Part shown: positions 8,131 to 14,062 of the stretch, one piece after another
Numbering within the stretch: the first letter of the stretch is position 1
How the letters are laid out: each line of letters starts with the position of its first letter
DNA from: an uncultured Porphyromonadaceae bacterium
Lineage (GTDB): Bacteria > Bacteroidota > Bacteroidia > Bacteroidales > Muribaculaceae
NCBI GenBank assembly: GCA_947174735.1
Contig: CAMWKC010000025.1
Span: 1 to 14,672, forward strand
Length of the DNA: 14,672 nt
Direction of reading: 5' to 3'
Translations under genes and position numbers: made by a program
Notes under the pieces: model-generated
Told to the model about the DNA's origin: nothing
The model's database searches: none
Seen by the model: the letters and a program-made list of their open reading frames with translations, nothing else

Positions 8131-8179
8131 TAAAGAAATTTGATTCCAGCTCCTCTTATAACTTCCACCATCTTCACTT

Positions 8180-8887
8180 ATGTTCACCCGCCATCTTCCC
8201 AACGCCGTCACCTGTATTAATGTGGCTTCAGGTGTACTTGCCATTATCTTTGCCTCTCGTGGTGAGGCACCCATGGCCGGACTTCCAGCCTGGCAGTGGG
8301 GATTTATTTTTATCTGTATAGCTGCCGTAGCCGATTTTCTTGACGGTTTTGTAGCCCGTCTGCTGCATGCTTATTCAGATATGGGCAAAGAACTCGATTC
8401 GCTCTGTGATCTTGTCAGTTTCGGAGTAGCTCCGGCTATTCTTCTTTTCAACTGTATGGAAGCTAACGAGACGCTGCCGTGGCTCAAATGGCTTGCCGTC
8501 ATAATACCGGTGGCCGGGGCTCTGCGTCTGGCTAAATTTAATATTGATACCCGTCAAACCACTTCGTTTATTGGTCTTCCCATTCCGGCCAACGCAATAT
8601 TTTGGATAGGTTTTGTTGCCCTTGTACGCCAGCAGCAGGTAGATTTTCTGTGTCAGTGGTACTGGTTCATACCTCTTGTACTCCTTGAGTCTTGGCTTAT
8701 GGTGAGCGAAGTGCCGTTATTCTCGCTTAAGTTTAAGACGTGGGGATGGGCTGGTAATGCCCGCCGCTGGTTACTGATAATATCCGCTGTAATACTGGTG
8801 TTTTGTCTGGGGTGGAGCGGACTACTTTGGCTCATAATCTTCTATGTGGGTCTGTCGTTGACTGCACGGCCGCAGTCGGGCCAATAA
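8180..8887 (+). CDS. pssA: CDP-diacylglycerol--serine O-phosphatidyltransferase
   Basis: This integral membrane enzyme joins CDP-diacylglycerol and L-serine to give phosphatidylserine and CMP, the step before Psd. The 235-residue product carries the complete CDP-alcohol phosphotransferase signature: D52-x2-D55-G56-x2-A59-R60-x8-G69-x3-D73-x3-D77. Around it are several membrane helices (about 14-26, 38-56, 77-93, 104-117, 138-150, 160-176, 196-226). This is the PssA type, not the phospholipase-D-like type, and the pairing with psd confirms the substrate assignment. The start at 8180 gives the usual short N-terminus (FTRHLPNAVTCIN). Psd precedes it by 49 bases with no sign of its own promoter. 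Confidence 0.95.
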   Translation: MFTRHLPNAVTCINVASGVLAIIFASRGEAPMAGLPAWQWGFIFICIAAVADFLDGFVARLLHAYSDMGKELDSLCDLVSFGVAPAILLFNCMEANETLPWLKWLAVIIPVAGALRLAKFNIDTRQTTSFIGLPIPANAIFWIGFVALVRQQQVDFLCQWYWFIPLVLLESWLMVSEVPLFSLKFKTWGWAGNARRWLLIISAVILVFCLGWSGLLWLIIFYVGLSLTARPQSGQ

Positions 8888-8898
8888 TTCCGACTGTT

Positions 8899-8914
8899 TA
8901 CGACAGCTGTCGTA
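8899..8914. promoter_or_regulatory. Perfect 16-bp palindrome after pssA
   Basis: The half-site TACGACAG is followed directly by its reverse complement CTGTCGTA with no loop, 11 bases past the pssA stop. The right arm is followed by CTACTCCGG, not a T tract, so it is not a standard intrinsic terminator. A zero-spacer palindrome is more like a binding site for a dimeric protein. It may separate the psd-pssA unit from the genes downstream. Function unknown. Confidence 0.5.
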
Positions 8915-9037
8915 CTACTCCGGGGCTATATACGATTGGCACGAAACTTGCCGTTATCAATTATATAAAAATATGAACTAAACAGGCTTTACGTCGCTGT
9001 AATCCTATGATAAAGTGACGAAAGCCCGACGTTGAAT

Positions 9038-9472
9038 ATGCATACATTACTTCTCATAATTATTATCCTTGTGGCCCTTTGGCTGCTTTGGCCTGTGATA
9101 TGGCGTCTGATACAGCCGGCTGTGCAGCGCTATGTGGCTCGCAAGACTGAAGATTACATACGTCGTGCCGCCGGCATGCCACCACGTTCCAAACAGGAGC
9201 GTAGCCAGAAGAAAGAGAATGCTGAGACGCACGATACCCGAGGCGAATGGTTTTATGATACCGGCGAACGCCGTCGCCGTCAGCAGCAGCGCCGTTCAGG
9301 ACGCGAGCCTCTGATACCTAAAGAATATGCCGTAGACGTGGAATTTGTCGAGATTCGTGACTATTCTTCAGCTACTGTGATAGGCGAGGATAATTCCGGA
9401 CGTCAGCAGATTTATCATGAGAGTCAGGTCAGCGATGCTGAATATGTTATGATTAAACCTAAACGCTCATGA
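9038..9472 (+). CDS. Small membrane-anchored protein, DUF4834-like
   Basis: The product has 144 residues: one N-terminal membrane helix (about 4-22), a basic amphipathic stretch (RLIQPAVQRYVARKTEDYIRRAAG), then a charged, probably disordered cytoplasmic region rich in Arg and Gln (about 48-90), and a C-terminal part with VDVEFVEIRDY and EYVMIKP. This architecture and the place after pssA resemble DUF4834 proteins of Bacteroidales. The match is from memory of the architecture, so the family name is tentative. I chose the ATG at 9038 over a TTG two codons upstream. The gene overlaps the next one by four bases (ATGA), which implies translational coupling. No function is known. Confidence 0.75.
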   Translation: MHTLLLIIIILVALWLLWPVIWRLIQPAVQRYVARKTEDYIRRAAGMPPRSKQERSQKKENAETHDTRGEWFYDTGERRRRQQQRRSGREPLIPKEYAVDVEFVEIRDYSSATVIGEDNSGRQQIYHESQVSDAEYVMIKPKRS

Positions 9473-10326
9473 GTGTGGCAGAGACGGTCAGAACACTTTA
9501 TGTGAGCGACCTTGACGGTACGCTCTTGGGGAATGACAGTCGTGTGTCACCGGCTTCATGTGTTCTGCTTAACAAAGCTATCGAAAAAGGTGCCCTGTTT
9601 ACGGTTGCTACTGCACGTACACCGGCTACAGTGGCGCCGTTGCTTGCTGATGTCAGTATGCGTCTACCGGCCATTGTCATGACCGGTACGGCTACGTGGT
9701 GTCGCGATACACGTACTTATTCAGATGTACATTCGCTTACAACGGGTAATGCCGAACGCATAATCGCCCTTTGCGACCGTATGAATCTTCCGGTATTTGT
9801 ATATACGTTGCGTGATGATGTGCTGCATGTCTATCATACCGGTCCTCTTACCGATTCTGAGCGTGCTTTTATGGCCGAACGTCTGCATACTCCTTTCAAA
9901 TGCTTTCATGTGCCTTCGTCAGGTGTATCGATGCCTCCCTACACTTTAGGTGAGGTGTTGCTGTTATTTGCTCTGCGTCCTACAGACGAAGTTGCACCTG
10001 TATATGAACAGCTGCGTTATGATAACGGCTGTAATCCTGTGTTTTATCATGAAAAATCCGGAAGTGATACTGCACTTATGGAGGTTTTTGCTCCGGGTGT
10101 GTCGAAAGCCGGAGCCATACATGATGTGGCTCGGCAGTGCGGTGCTACGAGAATAGTGGCTTTCGGCGATAATGTCAATGATATTCCTATGCTTAAAGCA
10201 GCAGATGTGGCGGTAGCCGTGGCTAACGCTGTGCCTGAAGTGATAGAGGTAGCTGATATAGTTATAGGTCCTAATACTGCTGACTCTGTACCACGTTTTA
10301 TTCTTGACGATATGGCAAGACACTGA
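9469..10326 (+). CDS. Cof-type HAD-superfamily phosphatase
   Basis: This is a predicted cytoplasmic phosphohydrolase of the Cof/YidA group (HAD subclass IIB), 285 residues, the normal length. Motif I is DLDGT (14-18, nucleophile Asp14 and general acid Asp16). Motif II lies in TVATART (45-51), the motif III lysine is probably Lys213 in VSKAGAI, and motif IV is GDNVNDIPML (233-242). The cap domain lies between motifs II and III. Such enzymes act on sugar phosphates or nucleotides with loose specificity, so no substrate can be given. It overlaps the DUF4834-like gene by ATGA and is followed after 38 bases by the histidine kinase gene, consistent with one operon. Confidence 0.92.
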   Translation: MSVAETVRTLYVSDLDGTLLGNDSRVSPASCVLLNKAIEKGALFTVATARTPATVAPLLADVSMRLPAIVMTGTATWCRDTRTYSDVHSLTTGNAERIIALCDRMNLPVFVYTLRDDVLHVYHTGPLTDSERAFMAERLHTPFKCFHVPSSGVSMPPYTLGEVLLLFALRPTDEVAPVYEQLRYDNGCNPVFYHEKSGSDTALMEVFAPGVSKAGAIHDVARQCGATRIVAFGDNVNDIPMLKAADVAVAVANAVPEVIEVADIVIGPNTADSVPRFILDDMARH

Positions 10327-10364
10327 CTCTGTCTGTAACCGATATATTTTTCTAACTTCAGAAT

Positions 10365-11612
10365 ATGCGCAGCATTTACGAACGCCAACGTACCGGCAAA
10401 TACATATTTCTCGCTATTTCCGCCATAGCTATAATAGTCTTTCTGCTTATCTCAAATAATCTTGTCAAAGAACTGGCTCAGCAAGAACGCGAACGCATGA
10501 ATATATGGGCTCAGGCTACCGAACGTCTTGCACAGGCTGAAGTAGATACGGATTTCGAATTTCTTTTAGCTATTATAAGCCAGAATAATTCTATTCCGGT
10601 ACTGGTGTCTGATGCCGATTTCAATATTATTGACTTTCGTAATTTCCGTCTGCCTCAGCCTGAAGAAGAGGAAAATCCTACTTTTGAAGAACTCTCGGAG
10701 CGTAACCGTACTTATCTGCTGACACGTCTCAAGAGTGCCGGTGGTGACACTCCGCTTCATGAGATGGCTCTGGTTAATCCGCACTTTATAGAGGTAGAAA
10801 TTTATACCAATGCTTATCAGTATATTTACTATGAGGATTCGCTATTACTGCGCAGTCTGAGTCTTTATCCCTATATACAGATTATAGTGATGGTAATACT
10901 TGCTGTCATTATCTATTTAGCTGTCGTCTATACCAAGCGTGCAGAACAGAATCGTGTGTGGGTAGGTCTGTCTAAGGAGACAGCTCACCAGCTTGGTACG
11001 CCTATTTCGTCACTCATGGCTTGGACTGAATATCTGGAATCAACCGGTACAGAGAAGGAGGTAACGACTGAAATAGACAAAGATGTACGTCGCCTTTCAG
11101 TTATTGCCGACCGTTTCTCCAAAATAGGGTCTGTTCCCGAACTGCAACTTGAATATCTGAACGAAACAGTCAGCCGTTCGCTCGACTATATGAAGAGTCG
11201 CATATCCGGTAAGGTAACTGTTAACATGCACCTCAGTGACGATGACCATGGTGTCTGGCTATCGCGACCGTTGTTTGAATGGGTAATGGAAAACCTTACT
11301 AAGAACGCGGTTGATGCTATGGAAGGCTCCGGTCAGCTCGATATAACAACAGGTACCGACCGTGATAAAGTATGGATAGAAGTACGCGATACCGGTAAAG
11401 GTATTGCCCGTAAAAACTTCAAGACGGTCTTCAATCCCGGCTACACTACCAAGAAACGCGGCTGGGGTCTTGGCCTTACCCTCGTCAAACGCATAATCGA
11501 GGAATACCATGGCGGTCGCATCTTCGTCAAGGAATCCGAACTGGGTCGTGGCACTACCTTCCGCATCGAAATACCAATCACTCGTAAAGGCTCACGTCCC
11601 GATTCTAAATGA
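10365..11612 (+). CDS. Orphan membrane sensor histidine kinase
   Basis: The product has 415 residues. Membrane helices at about 13-31 and 169-189 flank a periplasmic sensor region of about 135 residues. The cytoplasmic part has the phosphoacceptor motif KETAHQLGTPISSLMAW with His208, then the ATPase domain: N box ENLTKNAVDAM (309-319), G1 DTGKGI (342-347), F box FNPGYTTKKRG (356-366) and G2 GWGLGL (366-371). This set, including the HQLGTP form of the H box and the YYEDSLLLRSLSLYPYIQ stretch before the second helix, fits a conserved Bacteroidetes kinase group that usually stands alone. No response regulator gene is adjacent in this window. It follows the HAD gene by 38 bases and is convergent with the TAC-like operon. 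Confidence 0.93.
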   Translation: MRSIYERQRTGKYIFLAISAIAIIVFLLISNNLVKELAQQERERMNIWAQATERLAQAEVDTDFEFLLAIISQNNSIPVLVSDADFNIIDFRNFRLPQPEEEENPTFEELSERNRTYLLTRLKSAGGDTPLHEMALVNPHFIEVEIYTNAYQYIYYEDSLLLRSLSLYPYIQIIVMVILAVIIYLAVVYTKRAEQNRVWVGLSKETAHQLGTPISSLMAWTEYLESTGTEKEVTTEIDKDVRRLSVIADRFSKIGSVPELQLEYLNETVSRSLDYMKSRISGKVTVNMHLSDDDHGVWLSRPLFEWVMENLTKNAVDAMEGSGQLDITTGTDRDKVWIEVRDTGKGIARKNFKTVFNPGYTTKKRGWGLGLTLVKRIIEEYHGGRIFVKESELGRGTTFRIEIPITRKGSRPDSK

Positions 11613-11641
11613 TGAAATATTAGACTTGTAACAGTCAGAAA

Positions 11642-12073
11642 TTAAAATTTCATATCAATGTGAAGAGGATGGTCAATAGTTTCTGTCAGATTGACCGGAG
11701 GTAGAATAAATTTACGGAATTCGGTTCCTTCCAATTTGCATACCAGAATACCACGAGTTGCACCGTACAGTATCGAGGTAAAATATCGTACAGATTCATC
11801 AGGCATGATAAACTCTTTATCGTCCGTGAATTGGCTGAAACCCTCTTCATTTAGCTCAAAAGTAGCTTGAGTGGCAATCCTGATTATAGGTATATCTTTT
11901 TGGAGAAAGTCTGTAGCTATTTCACATATAAAATATCTCTTTTCTGGATTTACTTTATAAGAACAGGAGGTATCTATTCTTAATTCTGTTTCTAACGGAT
12001 CGAATGAAGAGTCAAATGTGGCAAACTGGATTGTCCGTATATTAAGTATTCTGTATCCGATTGTCTTATTCAT
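11642..12073 (-). CDS. SecB-like chaperone (third gene of TAC-like operon)
   Basis: The product has 143 residues with no signal peptide or membrane segment. Its order of elements follows the SecB fold: a first strand (GYRILNIRTIQFATF, 6-20), paired strands (ELRIDTSCSYK and YFICEIATDF), a third (IPIIRIATQATFEL), then a helix and the C-terminal segment ILYGATRGILVCKLEGTEFRKFILPPVN (101-128). That segment aligns by eye with the SecB stretch around MVSRGTFPQLNLAPVNFD, in which the RG or EGT turn precedes the conserved PPVN/APVN. Small SecB-like proteins are the dedicated chaperones of toxin-antitoxin-chaperone modules such as Rv1957. The gene lies 31 bases after an XRE antitoxin-like gene, which fits that role. 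The assignment rests on motif pattern only. Confidence 0.75.
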   Translation of the reverse strand: MNKTIGYRILNIRTIQFATFDSSFDPLETELRIDTSCSYKVNPEKRYFICEIATDFLQKDIPIIRIATQATFELNEEGFSQFTDDKEFIMPDESVRYFTSILYGATRGILVCKLEGTEFRKFILPPVNLTETIDHPLHIDMKF

Positions 12074-12104
12074 ATTTACATACGTTTTTATTCAGTAGAC
12101 TGGC

Positions 12105-12617
12105 TTAGCTCCATGTAGGTGCATAGAAAGTCTCCTTAGATACTTGTTGTTGCTCTTTATATACCGGGTCTGTTGAGGGTCTGTTATATGCCCTATCGGA
12201 AAGTAACGGGCGACTTGTCTGTTTTGTAGTATTTGGCAATTCGCTTGTAGAGATAAATATTTTAATGTGGAATGAAGGCGCTATATCTTGTTTGCTTTTA
12301 GAGTAAGGAGATATTGAGCGGTCTATAATAGTAATTCCCAATACTTCTTCAAATTTTACAAGAGTTCTGAGTTCCATATTGGCTTTGCCGCTGAGACAGC
12401 GGCTGAGAGTAGCCGGATCCATTCCCATCTTATGTGCGAGTTGAAGTTGACTCATGTTAATCGTACGGAGAGCACGTTTAATCTTCATAGCAATCTTCAT
12501 CGAAGCCTTATATAAGCTACGATTCGTATTTATATCGGCTGAGAGGATTTGTTCATCAAGGTTTTCCTCAACAGCAGTTTCATATAATTTTGTTTTATCT
12601 GTCCTCATAATCCTCAT
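12105..12617 (-). CDS. XRE-family HigA-like antitoxin with long C-terminal tail
   Basis: The product has 170 residues. An N-terminal stretch (1-40) is followed by a classical XRE helix-turn-helix at about 41-98, with recognition region MSQLQLAHKMGMDPATLSRCLSGKANMELRTL and the closing segment FEEVLGI. The tail (99-170) is polar, Pro/Ser/Thr/Gln-rich and probably disordered, ending in FYAPTWS. In HigA-type antitoxins of TAC systems a C-terminal extension is what the SecB-like chaperone binds, so this tail is the likely chaperone-addiction region. The gene overlaps the upstream toxin-like gene by 23 bases (14 if the second Met, at 12608, is used), implying translational coupling. The protein probably also represses its own operon through the palindrome at 13320-13341. 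Confidence 0.85.
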   Translation of the reverse strand: MRIMRTDKTKLYETAVEENLDEQILSADINTNRSLYKASMKIAMKIKRALRTINMSQLQLAHKMGMDPATLSRCLSGKANMELRTLVKFEEVLGITIIDRSISPYSKSKQDIAPSFHIKIFISTSELPNTTKQTSRPLLSDRAYNRPSTDPVYKEQQQVSKETFYAPTWS

Positions 12618-13248
12618 CCATATATTGGGTTAAGCCTTCTTTATCTATTATACCTTTCTCTGTAAGAAAACGAGCCACCGATGTAACTCTGTTATATAAT
12701 TCATTCTCAAGAGTTGTTTCATTGCCGTTTCTATCAAATGTAGGACAACAGTTTGTATCAAGATCTATTTTGATACCTCCGTAGATGATGATATAACAAT
12801 CAAGAGCTAATTCTATTGCGTAAACTCTTACAAGAGACGGTTTGCGTCCGGATCCCCAGCATTTTACCGGTAGATAAGATAAGGCATACTTAGTGCTCGA
12901 TCCACCTCCAGCTGGTAATTGACGGAGGTCTTGTCTGCTATGAGGTTCGAACATTGTACCGAAATCTTTTGCTTTTCCGTTTCTTATATCACAACATATT
13001 TTTTGGATTTCTTCAACAATATCTATCATTCGGTCATGTACCTCTGAAATATATTCTTCTGTTTCTTCTCGTGGATATCCGAGTGAACTGACTATATGCT
13101 TACTGATACGGTCTTTAAACGTATCAAAGAATTGTTGAAGATAATCTGCATCAGTGAGACGCTCATATACAAGTTTGTATATGTTTAATTTATCTCCGTT
13201 ATAACGGATAGCATAAAGATTGGGGACATATATTTTTACTATCTCCAT
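12595..13248 (-). CDS. Putative RelE/HigB-like toxin (first gene of TAC-like operon)
   Basis: The product has 217 residues, cytoplasmic, with no signal peptide. The N-terminal half begins with MEIVKIYVPNLYAIRYNG and is then largely helical and acidic (about 23-90). The C-terminal half holds a basic loop (GSGRKPSLV, 132-140), strands VRVYAIELALDCYIIIYGGIKID (140-162) and a final helix (about 180-200). The order K/R-rich strand, RVYAI strand, YIIIYGGIK strand resembles RelE/HigB-fold mRNA interferases, where a similar 'R-Y-A ... I-G-x-K' pattern occurs. It also recalls uncharacterised Bacteroidales proteins paired with XRE genes. At 217 residues it is about twice the length of typical HigB, so the N-terminal half is an extra domain. 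Toxin activity is inferred from this pattern and from its place before an antitoxin-like gene. Confidence 0.6.
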   Translation of the reverse strand: MEIVKIYVPNLYAIRYNGDKLNIYKLVYERLTDADYLQQFFDTFKDRISKHIVSSLGYPREETEEYISEVHDRMIDIVEEIQKICCDIRNGKAKDFGTMFEPHSRQDLRQLPAGGGSSTKYALSYLPVKCWGSGRKPSLVRVYAIELALDCYIIIYGGIKIDLDTNCCPTFDRNGNETTLENELYNRVTSVARFLTEKGIIDKEGLTQYMDEDYEDR

Positions 13249-13293
13249 AAGGTGATGTTATCATCTGAAGTAGTAAATAAACGTCTGTAAATA

Positions 13294-13301
13294 CAAATTT
13301 A
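13294..13301 (-). promoter_or_regulatory. Predicted -7 box of the TAC-like operon
   Basis: The minus strand reads TAAATTTG, matching TAnnTTTG, about 45 bases upstream of the toxin-like ATG at 13248. Transcription would begin near 13288, leaving a leader of about 40 bases. There is no clear TTG at the -33 distance; that place is taken by the long palindrome. Confidence 0.6.
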
Positions 13302-13319
13302 GTATAGAGAAATTAAGAT

Positions 13320-13341
13320 AAATTGATTTATAAATCAATTT
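13320..13341. promoter_or_regulatory. 22-bp perfect palindrome, candidate operator of the TAC-like operon
   Basis: The half-site AAATTGATTTA is followed by its exact reverse complement TAAATCAATTT with no spacer. It begins 18 bases upstream of the predicted -7 box, so it covers the -33 region where RNA polymerase must bind. Antitoxins with XRE domains usually repress their own operon by binding inverted repeats in exactly this place. The XRE protein encoded here is therefore the obvious candidate ligand, but this is inference. Confidence 0.75.
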
Positions 13342-13407
13342 TAGTTTTTATCTATAACTCTCTGTTTGACTATTCAAATTTCTTGTACAGCTCTATAATA
13401 AATGCCT

Positions 13408-13437
13408 AAGGCGCCTGTCCTCACGGATCGGCGCCTT
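13408..13437. other. GC-rich hairpin in an A+T-rich intergenic region
   Basis: AAGGCGCC (13408-13415) pairs perfectly with GGCGCCTT (13430-13437). Inside, TCC and GGA can pair around the loop TCAC, with a two-by-two internal loop between the stems. Downstream on the plus strand is GTTGTGTTTTCC, a poor T tract, and the minus strand has none. It may be a weak terminator or part of an RNA leader for the short ORF at 13477. No promoter was found directly upstream. Confidence 0.55.
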
Positions 13438-13476
13438 GTTGTGTTTTCCATAATACTTTCTAACTAACCTAACATC

Positions 13477-13566
13477 ATGAAAATGATTCTTTGTCTTTAT
13501 AACATTATTTCCTTTCAGAAAGTTCTGGAAGCAATAGAAAATTATTTCGGTTTTTATACTATCTGA
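13477..13566 (+). CDS. Possible 29-codon ORF after the GC-rich hairpin
   Basis: An ATG preceded by CTAACTAACCTAACATC, an A/C-rich leader of the kind often seen before Bacteroidetes start codons, opens a 29-residue frame (MKMILCLYNIISFQ...) ending in TGA. It has no recognised motif and no hydrophobic span long enough for a clear membrane helix. It could be a leader peptide, the remains of a lost gene, or chance. The stretch 13249-13693 otherwise holds the operon promoter, the 22-bp palindrome and the GC-rich hairpin. Confidence 0.2.
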   Translation: MKMILCLYNIISFQKVLEAIENYFGFYTI

Positions 13567-13668
13567 GAAATTTTATTCGATAGCTTTATATTAATAGAAA
13601 GTATTTATTTGATTACTAGCTATTTGACTGTTTGAAATGAAAAAAGTTGAAAAAAAGTATATCGAAAA

Positions 13669-13701
13669 TTTGGTGCATATCAATAAAAAGTCGTAACTTT
13701 G
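13669..13701 (+). promoter_or_regulatory. Strong predicted promoter upstream of tRNA-Pro
   Basis: TTTG at 13669-13672, a 21-base spacer and TAACTTTG at 13694-13701 match both Bacteroidetes consensus elements. The predicted start is near 13706. The tRNA begins about 145 bases further on, so this promoter could serve the tRNA, a separate small RNA, or both. Confidence 0.8.
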
Positions 13702-13705
13702 CATC

Positions 13706-13808
13706 GCTTTAATCAAGAGCCCCTGTCACTAAAGCTTTAGCAAGGTGATGTAAGTATTGGATAGCATAGGCTGTTATGAGTATTCTTCTTTAAAGAAGAT
13801 TATTTTTT
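13706..13808 (+). ncRNA. Candidate small RNA or tRNA leader transcript
   Basis: The stretch between the strong promoter and the terminator-like hairpin at 13784-13808 has no ORF of note. It contains the perfect palindrome CTAAAGCTTTAG (13729-13740), which can be lengthened by a CAC/GTG pairing across a small bulge. If the downstream hairpin stops transcription, the product would be a free RNA of about 100 bases; if it is read through, this is the tRNA leader. I do not recognise it as 6S, SRP RNA, tmRNA or RNase P. The 5' end is an estimate from the promoter. Confidence 0.35.
13784..13808 (+). terminator. Terminator-like A/T-rich hairpin before tRNA-Pro
   Basis: TCTTCTTT is followed directly by its reverse complement AAAGAAGA (13784-13799), giving a six-pair stem with a TTAA loop or tighter, then TTATTTTTT. 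The T tract fits an intrinsic terminator, but the stem has only two G-C pairs, so termination may be partial. Confidence 0.4.
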
Positions 13809-13851
13809 CCCCTCAATTAATACTGGTTGGTCTTGATGAAGCTTTGTCACT

Positions 13852-13930
13852 CGGGGTGTAGCTCAGCCCGGTTTAGAGTACGCGTCTGGGGGGCGTGTGG
13901 TCGCAAGTTCGAATCTTGTCACCCCGACCA
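13852..13930 (+). tRNA. tRNA-Pro (anticodon GGG)
   Basis: A full cloverleaf can be drawn. The acceptor stem is CGGGGTG/CACCCCG, the D stem GCTC/GAGT, the anticodon stem CGCGT/GCGTG (with two G-T wobbles) around the loop CTGGGGG, and the T stem GCAAG/CTTGT around TTCGAAT. The anticodon GGG is at 13888-13890, reading CCC/CCU proline codons. The discriminator base is A (13927) and the CCA end is encoded (13928-13930). Flanking sequences AAGCTTTG (13839-13846) and CAAAGCCTT (13934-13942) can pair with one bulge, lengthening the acceptor stem in the precursor. It is probably transcribed from the promoter at 13669-13701 and ends at the terminator at 13953-13989. Confidence 0.95.
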
Positions 13931-13952
13931 AAGCAAAGCCTTAAAATCTTGG

Positions 13953-13989
13953 TCACCGACTTCCGATGGAGAGTCGGTGATTTTTTTTT
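13953..13989 (+). terminator. Intrinsic terminator after tRNA-Pro
   Basis: The arms TCACCGACT (13953-13961) and AGTCGGTGA (13972-13980) form a perfect nine-pair stem with a ten-base loop, followed by nine T residues. It lies 22 bases past the CCA end of the tRNA and separates it from the rubrerythrin gene. Confidence 0.95.
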
Positions 13990-14062
13990 GCGTATGTGGT
14001 GAACTTTTTCTGCCGATTGAGTGTTTTTACAACAGAAACGATAAAATAATTCAACTTTTTTT

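Noticed and set aside
9032..9037. TTG start two codons upstream of the DUF4834-like gene
   Set aside because: An ATG at 9038 follows at once and gives the normal short N-terminus before the membrane helix.
11613..11651. Bidirectional terminator between the histidine kinase and the TAC-like operon
   Set aside because: GAAATT-AA-AATTTC (11638-11651) is a short A/T-only inverted repeat that overlaps the stop codon of the SecB-like gene; it is too weak to support a terminator call.
11642..13852. Genomic island integrated at tRNA-Pro
   Set aside because: The A+T-rich block lies next to the tRNA, but I found no integrase gene and no copy of the tRNA 3' end elsewhere in the window that could mark the other attachment site.
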